Assembly: GCA_937974415.1 (NCBI GenBank)
Contig: CALJXB010000467.1
Span: 1 to 6,063, forward strand
DNA length: 6,063 nt
Direction of reading: 5' to 3'
Origin: an uncultured Kiloniellales bacterium
GTDB taxonomy: Bacteria > Pseudomonadota > Alphaproteobacteria > Kiloniellales > JAKSDN01
Part shown: positions 1 to 5,311 of the stretch, piece by piece
Numbering within the stretch: position 1 is the stretch's first letter
How the letters are laid out: the number at the start of each line of letters is the position of its first letter
Notes under the pieces: model-generated
What the model was told of the DNA's origin: nothing
Seen by the model: the letters and a program-made list of their open reading frames with translations, nothing else
Database searches by the model: none
Position numbers and translations under genes: made by a program

Positions 1-52
1 GATCGCGGGCCGCCATTTGCGGCGCTCAAGCGCTCTTGATCCAAATTGACGG

Positions 53-90
53 AACTCAAGAGTTTTCTCCTGCTCATTTCCGCTTATATT
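53..90 (+). promoter_or_regulatory. Possible promoter/operator region upstream of the pentapeptide-repeat gene
   Basis: The first 95 bases or so are clearly more AT-rich than the rest of the window. Positions 85-90 read TATATT, five of six matches to a -10 box. The -35 region about 16-17 bases upstream (62-68, T-rich) is a poor match. A perfect inverted repeat, AACTC-AA-GAGTT, lies at 53-64 and a second small one, TCAAG-CGCT-CTTGA, at 26-39; CTCAAG recurs at 25-30 and 55-60. A TSS about seven bases after the -10 would fall near 97, just before or at an ATG. This is a motif reading only: such short signals arise by chance, and the repeats could equally be a transcription-factor site or nothing. 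Confidence 0.3.
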
Positions 91-123
91 AGATGGATGC
101 TGGTCACCCGGTACGCGCCCGAC

Positions 124-825
124 ATGAGTGCCAATCCCCGAGTTTGGGGACTGGCTGCACTGTTGCCTGTCCTCCTGCTGCTCCTCGTGGTCCCGCATGG
201 GCCGGCCCTGGCCGGCTGCAGCGACAAGCCGGAGCCAGGGGTCGATTGGTCGAAGTGCCAGAAGATGCGGCTCGTGCTGCGCGGCGAGGACCTAAGCGGG
301 GCGCGCGTCGATCGGGTCAACCTGGGCAGCAGCGACCTCATGGAGGCCAACCTTGCGGGCGCCAAGATGGTCAATGCCAACCTCGAGCGCGCGCGCCTCA
401 AGGAAGCGGATCTGCAGGCCGCCGACCTCACCAAAGTCCAGGGCGGCCGCGCCAATTTCGAAGCGGCCAACCTCGCCGGGGCGATCCTCACCAAGGCCGA
501 ATTGCCGCGGACCAATTTCACCGAAGCGAACCTGACCGACACCGACCTGTCGAAGGCCGAGTTCGGCCGCTCGATGTTCGATGGTGCCGACCTCACGGGC
601 GCCAACTTGAGCTATGCGAATATCGCCCGCGCCCATTTCGTAGACGTCCAGATGGCGCGTGTGAACCTGAACGGGGCATACACGCTTTTGGCCCACTTCG
701 AAGGCACGGACCTGTCCGAGACGGTGGGCATGACCCAGGAGCAGCTGGATATCGCGTGCGGGGACGGCGAGACCAAGCTCCCGGCGGACCTGACGCCGCC
801 GGAGTCCTGGCCCTGCGGCGAATGA
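124..825 (+). CDS. Exported pentapeptide-repeat protein
   Basis: Read from ATG 124 this is a 233-residue protein. Residues 1-30 look like a Sec signal peptide, with a leucine-rich core (LLPVLLLLLVV, residues 14-24) followed by ALA-GC. Cleavage after ALA by signal peptidase I is possible, but LAGC also fits a lipobox, so it may be a lipoprotein with Cys32 acylated. About 29 tandem A(D/N)LXX pentads follow (residues 55-199), which in this family fold into a right-handed quadrilateral beta-helix. Cysteines at 32 and 45 flank the N-cap and 212 and 231 lie in the C-terminal tail (ACGD...TKLP...SWPCGE); disulfide pairing is plausible in the periplasm. The start is uncertain: the frame is open from TTG 46, and ATG 97 is also in frame, but residues before 124 are unlike a signal n-region and overlap the AT-rich leader. 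No start has a good Shine-Dalgarno. The molecular role is unknown; the family is structurally clear but functionally diverse, and this exported form gives no hint of gyrase protection as in Qnr. Confidence 0.85.
   Translation: MSANPRVWGLAALLPVLLLLLVVPHGPALAGCSDKPEPGVDWSKCQKMRLVLRGEDLSGARVDRVNLGSSDLMEANLAGAKMVNANLERARLKEADLQAADLTKVQGGRANFEAANLAGAILTKAELPRTNFTEANLTDTDLSKAEFGRSMFDGADLTGANLSYANIARAHFVDVQMARVNLNGAYTLLAHFEGTDLSETVGMTQEQLDIACGDGETKLPADLTPPESWPCGE
286..720 (+). repeat. Tandem pentapeptide-repeat array (about 29 pentads, coding)
   Basis: From the EDLSG pentad to the TDLSE pentad the protein can be divided into 29 consecutive five-residue units without any phase break. Most have Leu, Phe, Met or Ile at the central position and Ala at the i-2 position. 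Exceptions are unit 11 (VQGGR, central Gly) and unit 27 (AYTLL, central Thr). With four pentads per turn this predicts about seven beta-helical coils. At DNA level the units are 15 bases and degenerate, with recurring gc-c-aac-ct and gc-c-gac-ct cores rather than identical copies, so it is an old array and not a recent microsatellite-like expansion. Confidence 0.85.
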
Positions 826-855
826 CCGCGGTTTGACACCGGAGCTTTCTGACCC

Positions 856-2121
856 GTGAGCGGGTCGGTCGCCGAATCCGAGGCAAGGCCGAAGTCGGTA
901 GCAGTTGTCGGCGCCGGCATCGTCGGCGTGTCCGCCGCCTTGTTCCTGCAACGCGACGGCCATGCGGTCACCTTGATCGACCGCCAGGGGCCGGCCTCCG
1001 GGACCTCCTTCGGCAATGCCGGAGGCGTGGTCTCGGCCGCCTGCGCGCCGCTCGGCATGCCGGGCGTGCTGCGTCGCGTCCCCGGCATGTTGATGGACCC
1101 CATGGGCCCCCTGGTGCTGCGGTGGCGCTACCTGCCCAAGATCGCGCCGTGGCTGGTCCGCCTGCTGTGGGCCAGCCGGCCGTCCCGGGTGGAGGAGATC
1201 GCCGACGCTAAGGCGGCCCTCAGCGGCGGGGCCGAGGCGGCCTGGCGCTCGCTTGTCGAGCAGGCGGGCGTCAGCGAGCTGCTGCGCCCGGTCGGTTGGC
1301 TCGAGGTCTACGAGACCGATGCGGGTCTTGCCTCGAGCGACGCCGAGCGCGACCTCATGGCCCGCCGCGGCCTGCCGTTCGAGGTCTTGAACGCCGACGA
1401 GCTACGCCAGCTCGAGCCGGCGCTGGCGCCGATCTTCAAGCATGGCTTCTTCATGGCGAGCTGTTCTTTCGTGGCCAACCCGGGGCGCGCCGTCGAACGG
1501 CTGGCCGAGGACTTCGTCGCGCGCGGCGGGACCCTGGTCACCGCCGAGGTTACCGGATTCGGGCTAAGCGAGCGGCCGTACCGGGTTGTGGCCGCATCCG
1601 GCGACGCGATCGCGTGCGATGCCATCGTGTTGGCGGCTGGGGCCTGGTCTCGCGGCCTCGCCCGCCAGCTCGGCGCCTCGGTGCCGCTCGATACCGAGCG
1701 GGGCTATCATCTCATGCTGCCGCCGGCCGAGCCCGGCTTGCGCCGGCCCGTGGTCCACGGCGAGCAAGACTTCGTGCTCTGCCCCATGGAGCCGGGCACG
1801 CGGCTGACCTGCCAGAGCGAGCTGGCCGGCCTCGACGCGCCGCCGGACTTCCGCCGCGCGCGCGCCCTCATGGCTGCCGCGAAACGCATGCTGCCGTCCC
1901 TCGAGTTGGAGGAGAAAAGCGCCTGGCTCGGATTCCGGCCGTCCATGCCCGACTCCCTGCCGGTGCTCGGCCCGGTCGCCGGATTGTCGGACGTTTATCT
2001 CGGGTTCGGGCACGGCCACTATGGCCTGACCCAGGGCCCGGTGACGGGCCGGATCCTCGCGGACCTGGTGGCCGGCCGGGACCCGGGGATCGATCTGGCG
2101 CCCTATCGCGCCGGGCGCTGA
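856..2121 (+). CDS. DadA-like FAD-dependent oxidoreductase (D-amino-acid dehydrogenase family)
   Basis: A 421-residue flavoprotein of the DAO/DadA family, which oxidises D-amino acids or related amines; DadA-type members send electrons to the respiratory chain rather than to oxygen. An N-terminal Rossmann motif GAGIVG lies at residues 19-24, with Asp42 ending the second strand to bind the FAD ribose. GTSFGNAGG (49-57) resembles the DadA TSFxNAG segment. The second FAD contact VLAAGAWS is at 258-265 and ERGYHLML at 281-288. The C-terminal signature is GFRPSMPDSLPVLG (359-372) then GHGHYGLTQGP (385-395). Length suits the family (about 410-430). The GTG start is forced: an in-frame TGA lies at 850-852 and no other start codon precedes the FAD motif; a GGAG at 841-844 is a rather distant ribosome site. 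There is no clear membrane segment. It starts 30 bases after the pentapeptide gene. Substrate is not determinable: the C-terminal HYGLTQGP differs from the GWT-type ending of enterobacterial DadA, so I give no symbol. Confidence 0.88.
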   Translation: MSGSVAESEARPKSVAVVGAGIVGVSAALFLQRDGHAVTLIDRQGPASGTSFGNAGGVVSAACAPLGMPGVLRRVPGMLMDPMGPLVLRWRYLPKIAPWLVRLLWASRPSRVEEIADAKAALSGGAEAAWRSLVEQAGVSELLRPVGWLEVYETDAGLASSDAERDLMARRGLPFEVLNADELRQLEPALAPIFKHGFFMASCSFVANPGRAVERLAEDFVARGGTLVTAEVTGFGLSERPYRVVAASGDAIACDAIVLAAGAWSRGLARQLGASVPLDTERGYHLMLPPAEPGLRRPVVHGEQDFVLCPMEPGTRLTCQSELAGLDAPPDFRRARALMAAAKRMLPSLELEEKSAWLGFRPSMPDSLPVLGPVAGLSDVYLGFGHGHYGLTQGPVTGRILADLVAGRDPGIDLAPYRAGR

Positions 2122-2130
2122 GCCGGACCC

Positions 2131-2167
2131 GCTTCCCCCGGTGGAGAGCCGGGGAGGGGCTCCCTGG
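2131..2167 (+). other. GC-rich hairpin with an alternative overlapping fold, between oxidoreductase and ABC1 genes
   Basis: Nine bases after the oxidoreductase stop, 2131-2141 can pair with 2149-2160 (one bulged A at 2155, two T-G wobbles, loop 2142-2148), including the perfect core CCCCGG/CCGGGG. The 3' arm can instead pair forward: CCGGGGAG (2149-2156) with CTCCCTGG (2160-2167), one G-T wobble, loop GGG. The two folds are mutually exclusive. No U-run follows, so a classical intrinsic terminator is unlikely; it could stabilise the upstream mRNA, attenuate transcription, or be a by-product of GC-rich spacer sequence. Confidence 0.35.
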
Positions 2168-2199
2168 ACATTCCTTCGGGCAAGGGCCATGTCTCGACC

Positions 2200-3564
2200 A
2201 TGAGCGAAGAGGATTTCGGGCAGGAAGGGTCGACCCTCGGCGGCCGGGTGCGCCGCTTCGCGCAGGTCGGCGGCCAGGTCGGCGGATTGGCGGCGCAGGT
2301 CGCCTTCGCGCGCCTGCTGGGCATCGGGCTCGACCGGGGGCGCCATTCCGAGGACCTGCGTTCGGCCCTCGGCGGCCTCAAGGGACCGCTCATGAAGGCG
2401 GCCCAGATCCTGGCGACGATTCCCGACGCCCTGCCGCGCGAATATGCCGAGGCGCTGCGCCAACTGCAGTCGAACGCCCCGGCCATGGGCTGGCATTTCG
2501 TCAAGCGGCGCATGCGCAGCGAGTTGGGCCCGGGCTGGCAGGGCCGCTTCGAGCGTTTCGAGCACGAGGCCGCGGCCGCCGCGTCCCTGGGCCAGGTACA
2601 TCGGGCGATCGCAAAGGACGGCCGCGAACTGGCGTGCAAGCTGCAGTATCCCGACATGCTGTCGGCCGTGGAGGCCGACCTGCAGCAGCTCAAACTCGCC
2701 TTTGCCGTCTACCGCCGCTACGACAAGGCGATCGATCCGTCCAACGTCTATCATGAGCTGGCCGCCCGCCTGCGCGAGGAGCTCGACTATCAGCGGGAGG
2801 CTCGCCACATGCGCCTCTACACGGCCATGCTGGCCGGCGAGGCGGGCGTCGTCATTCCCGATACCGTGGAGGAGCTCTGCACCGACCGGCTGCTCACCAT
2901 GACCTGGCTCGAGGGCAGCCCGCTGCTCGCCTTCGTCGCCAAGCACGAAGACCAGGAGCTGCGCAACCAGGTCGCCCTCAACATGTTCCGGGCCTGGTAC
3001 CTGCCTTTCTACAACTATGGTGTGATCCATGGCGATCCGCACCTCGGCAACTACACCCTGCGCGAAGACGGCACGGTCAACCTGTTGGACTTCGGCTGCA
3101 TTCGCGTTTTCCCGCCGCCCTTCGTGCGCGGGGTGATCGACCTCTATCGCGCCCTCCGGGACGACGACGAGGAGCTGGCGATTTCGGCCTACGAGACTTG
3201 GGGCTTTCACGATCTCGGGCGCGAACTCCTCGATGCCCTCAACATCTGGGCGCGCTTTCTCTATGCGCCGTTGCTGGAGGATCGCCGACAGCCCATCATG
3301 GAAGGCGAAAGCGGGATCTATGGCGCGCGGGTCGTCGGTCAGGTGCACGAGGAGCTGCGCCGGCTGGGCGGCGTCAGGCCGCCGCGCGAGTTCGTCCTCA
3401 TGGACCGGGCGGCGATCGGGCTGGGATCCGTCTTCATGCACCTCAAGGCTGATGTCAACTGGCACCGCCTGTTTCACGACCTGATCGACGACTTCGACGA
3501 AAAGAAACTCGCGAAGCGGCAGAAGGCCGCCCTGAAGAGCGCTGGCGTGCCGCTTGCCGGTTGA
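2200..3564 (+). CDS. ABC1/UbiB/AarF-family atypical kinase (soluble form)
   Basis: A 454-residue member of the ABC1 (ADCK/UbiB) protein-kinase-like family, tied in other organisms to ubiquinone biosynthesis or lipid/quinone homeostasis, with ATPase activity better supported than protein phosphorylation. Visible in order: a KAAQ motif at 66-69 where the family normally has KxGQ; the alanine-rich nucleotide loop AAAAASLGQVH (124-134); the ATP-binding lysine in ACKLQYP (Lys147); EELDYQREA (193-201); the catalytic-loop equivalent HGDPHLGN (278-285); and the metal-binding DFG at 297-299. All core catalytic residues are therefore present. The C-terminus is charged (EKKLAKRQKAALK) and has no transmembrane pair, unlike E. 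coli UbiB of about 546 residues. ATG 2200 is in the same frame as the upstream oxidoreductase, 78 bases after its stop, with only a weak distant AAGGG (2182-2186). The two genes may share a transcript. The kinase family is secure; the target and a direct role in ubiquinone synthesis are not. Confidence 0.92.
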   Translation: MSEEDFGQEGSTLGGRVRRFAQVGGQVGGLAAQVAFARLLGIGLDRGRHSEDLRSALGGLKGPLMKAAQILATIPDALPREYAEALRQLQSNAPAMGWHFVKRRMRSELGPGWQGRFERFEHEAAAAASLGQVHRAIAKDGRELACKLQYPDMLSAVEADLQQLKLAFAVYRRYDKAIDPSNVYHELAARLREELDYQREARHMRLYTAMLAGEAGVVIPDTVEELCTDRLLTMTWLEGSPLLAFVAKHEDQELRNQVALNMFRAWYLPFYNYGVIHGDPHLGNYTLREDGTVNLLDFGCIRVFPPPFVRGVIDLYRALRDDDEELAISAYETWGFHDLGRELLDALNIWARFLYAPLLEDRRQPIMEGESGIYGARVVGQVHEELRRLGGVRPPREFVLMDRAAIGLGSVFMHLKADVNWHRLFHDLIDDFDEKKLAKRQKAALKSAGVPLAG

Positions 3565-3599
3565 TAAGTCCTTGGCAAACAGGGTCGCTCGCGCCATCT

Positions 3600-3628
3600 T
3601 GGCCGCAGCCTTCCAGAGGGCCATTTTT
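3600..3628 (+). terminator. Probable intrinsic terminator after the ABC1 gene
   Basis: Positions 3600-3604 (TGGCC) pair perfectly with 3619-3623 (GGCCA), with a short inner CTT/GAG stem (3610-3612 with 3616-3618). An alternative stem pairs GCCTT (3608-3612) with AGGGC (3617-3621). Either is followed at once by five T residues (3624-3628). It lies 35 bases after the ABC1 stop and 47 bases before the pntAA start, so it would separate the ABC1 transcript from the pnt operon. The stem is modest and imperfect, so strength is uncertain. Confidence 0.45.
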
Positions 3629-3675
3629 GCGTGGGGGCATGCTGGGGCACTCTCAACAGCCGGGTTGACGGACAG

Positions 3676-4893
3676 ATGAAAATCGCCATTCCCAAGGAAC
3701 GGCGCGCGCACGAAACGCGTGTCGCCGGCTCGCCCGAGACCGTGAAGAAGTTGGTCGGGCTCGGCTGCGACGTGGTGGTGGAAAAGGGCGCCGGGGCAGG
3801 GGCCGCCATGGTCGACCAAGCCTATCAGGACGCCGGCGCGAAAATCGCTGCCAGCGCCAAGGCCGCGATCGGCGGCGCCGACGTGGTGCTCAAGGTGCAA
3901 GGCCCGCAAATCGGCGGCAAGGAGGATGAGCTGGGCCTCTTCGCCAAGGGGACCGTGCTGATCGCGCACCTGGATGCCCTGCGCGCGCGCGACGAGATCG
4001 CGGCGCTCGCCAAGGCCGGCGTGACGGCCTTCGCCATGGACCTCGTGCCGCGGGTGACCCGCGCCCAATCCATGGACGTGCTGTCCAGCCAGGCCAACCT
4101 TGCCGGCTACAAGGCCGTGTTGGACGGCGCGGCGGAGTTCGGCAAGGCCTTTCCCATGATGATGACGGCCGCCGGGCGCATCAATCCGGCCAACGTTTTG
4201 GTCATGGGCGCCGGCGTGGCCGGCCTGCAGGCGATCGCCACCGCGCGGCGCCTGGGCGCCGTGGTCCACGCCACCGACGTGCGCCCGGCCGCCAAGGAGC
4301 AGGTCGAATCCCTGGGCGGCAAATTCGTCGCCGTGGAGGACGAGGAGTTCCGCCAGGCGGAGACCGCCGCCGGTTACGCCAAGGAGATGTCAGACGCCTA
4401 CAAGGAGAAGCAGGCGGCCCTGATCGCCGAGACCATTCCCAAGATGGACTTGGTGATCACCACCGCGGCGATCCCCGGCCGGCCGGCGCCGAAGCTTGTC
4501 TCGGCGGACATGGTGAAATCCATGAAGCCGGGTTCCGTTATCGTCGATCTCGCGGTCGAGACCGGCGGCAACTGCGAGCTCACCCAGGCGGGCAAGGTCG
4601 CCACCAAGGATGGCGTCAAGATCGTCGGCTACTTGAACGTGGCGAGCCGTCTGGCCGCCGATACGAGCCAGCTCTATGCGCGCAATGTGCTGAACTTCCT
4701 TGAGCTTTTGATCGACAAGGAAACCAAGGAGCTGGCGATCGACATGGACGATGAGATCATCAAGGGCACGCTCGTCACGCGTGATGGCGCGGTGGTGCAC
4801 CCGGCCCTTGCCCCGGCCGAGCCGAAAGAGAAGGCGGCGCCGGCAGAGGCTGCCGAGGACGGCCCCGAGGAGGATAACAGCGATGGCGAGTGA
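3676..4893 (+). CDS. pntAA: NAD(P)+ transhydrogenase subunit alpha part 1 (domain I, NAD(H)-binding)
   Basis: A 405-residue soluble, cytoplasmic domain I of proton-translocating transhydrogenase. It binds NAD(H) and passes hydride to NADP+ bound on domain III of PntB. It opens with [10 protein letters not shown], the family N-terminus. The RQD-loop residues are intact: Arg126, Gln131 and Asp134 in [10 protein letters not shown], matching Arg127/Gln132/Asp135 of R. rubrum. The dinucleotide fold has GAGVAG (178-183) and Asp201 (TDVR). The mobile-loop tyrosine is Tyr234 (GYAKEM). NCELTQAGK and [12 protein letters not shown] close the domain. After residue 378 comes a 27-residue Pro/Ala/Glu/Asp tail that goes beyond the compact R. 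rubrum subunit (about 384 residues) and looks disordered. ATG 3676 is chosen over GTG 3631, which would add 15 unrelated residues; the upstream ribosome site is weak (GACGGA, 3667-3672). It overlaps pntAB by 11 bases. Confidence 0.96.
   Translation: MKIAIPKERRAHETRVAGSPETVKKLVGLGCDVVVEKGAGAGAAMVDQAYQDAGAKIAASAKAAIGGADVVLKVQGPQIGGKEDELGLFAKGTVLIAHLDALRARDEIAALAKAGVTAFAMDLVPRVTRAQSMDVLSSQANLAGYKAVLDGAAEFGKAFPMMMTAAGRINPANVLVMGAGVAGLQAIATARRLGAVVHATDVRPAAKEQVESLGGKFVAVEDEEFRQAETAAGYAKEMSDAYKEKQAALIAETIPKMDLVITTAAIPGRPAPKLVSADMVKSMKPGSVIVDLAVETGGNCELTQAGKVATKDGVKIVGYLNVASRLAADTSQLYARNVLNFLELLIDKETKELAIDMDDEIIKGTLVTRDGAVVHPALAPAEPKEKAAPAEAAEDGPEEDNSDGE
4867..4874 (+). promoter_or_regulatory. Strong ribosome binding site for pntAB inside pntAA
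   Basis: GAGGAGGA at 4867-4874 is a near-ideal Shine-Dalgarno, eight bases before ATG 4883. It is embedded in codons for the acidic PntAA tail (Glu-Glu-Asp). This fixes the pntAB start at 4883 and supports coupled translation of the overlapping pair. Confidence 0.8.
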
Positions 4894-5296
4894 TCAACTA
4901 TCCCGCCAGGCGGGCGACCTGGCCGCACAGGCTGAGAGCCTGTCCGAGGGCTTGTCGGGTCTGGCCCAGGAGATGGCACAGATGTCCACCCAAGTGGTGG
5001 AGCACGCCGGGCTTTCGCCGCTTGTGATCGGCCTGACGGTGCTGGTGCTGGCGGTCTTCGTCGGCTACCACGTGGTGTGGAGCGTCACTCCGGCGCTGCA
5101 CTCGCCCTTGATGGGCGTCACCAACGCGATCTCCTCGGTCATCATCGTCGGCGGTTTGATCGCGGCCGGCTCGGGCGGCGGCGGGGTGAGCGACGTCATG
5201 GGCTTTCTCGCGGTGACGCTGGCCAGCGTGAACATCTTCGGCGGCTTTCTGGTGACCCACCGCATGCTGTCGATGTTCAAGAAAAAGAAGCGCTAG
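4883..5296 (+). CDS. pntAB: NAD(P)+ transhydrogenase subunit alpha part 2 (domain II, membrane)
   Basis: A 137-residue inner-membrane subunit that, with the N-terminal half of PntB, forms the proton channel domain II. Residues 1-43 are a polar, Gln/Ser/Ala-rich amphipathic lead-in. Three membrane helices follow at about 46-68, 79-96 and 105-126. The family hallmark [20 protein letters not shown] runs from 64 to 83, and [16 protein letters not shown] (114-129) precedes a basic end, MFKKKKR, which favours the cytoplasm. Length agrees with the R. rubrum subunit (about 139). The start is ATG 4883, set by the GAGGAGGA ribosome site; the frame is open further upstream (to 4751), but those codons give an Arg-rich shadow of pntAA. 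The gene overlaps the pntAA end by 11 bases and is followed 15 bases later by pntB. In E. coli the same sequence is fused to domain I in one PntA chain. Confidence 0.95.
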   Translation: MASDQLSRQAGDLAAQAESLSEGLSGLAQEMAQMSTQVVEHAGLSPLVIGLTVLVLAVFVGYHVVWSVTPALHSPLMGVTNAISSVIIVGGLIAAGSGGGGVSDVMGFLAVTLASVNIFGGFLVTHRMLSMFKKKKR

Positions 5297-5311
5297 GGCG
5301 GGGACGGGGGC

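Noticed and set aside
833..838. Perfect -35-like TTGACA just before the oxidoreductase start
   Set aside because: At 16-18 base spacing the -10 position would fall on 855-862 around the GTG start, and the bases there do not resemble TATAAT. The hexamer is probably chance.
1296..2756. A 486-codon plus-strand open frame overlapping the oxidoreductase and ABC1 genes
   Set aside because: It is an Arg/Gly/Ala/Pro-rich out-of-frame reading of two genes whose own frames carry full family signatures.
3561..3589. TTGATA at the ABC1 stop as a -35 box for pnt
   Set aside because: No -10-like hexamer occurs at 15-19 bases downstream.
3631..3675. GTG 3631 as an upstream start for pntAA
   Set aside because: The 15 extra residues have no family similarity, while ATG 3676 gives the exact MKIAIPKE N-terminus of domain I; the spacer also holds the terminator-like element.
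1564..4269. A 901-codon open frame on the minus strand spanning parts of three genes
   Set aside because: It lies antisense to well-identified FAD oxidoreductase, ABC1 and PntAA genes. Its product is low-complexity (His/Arg/Gly/Ala-rich) with no recognisable domain, as expected from antisense frames in GC-rich coding DNA with few stop codons.
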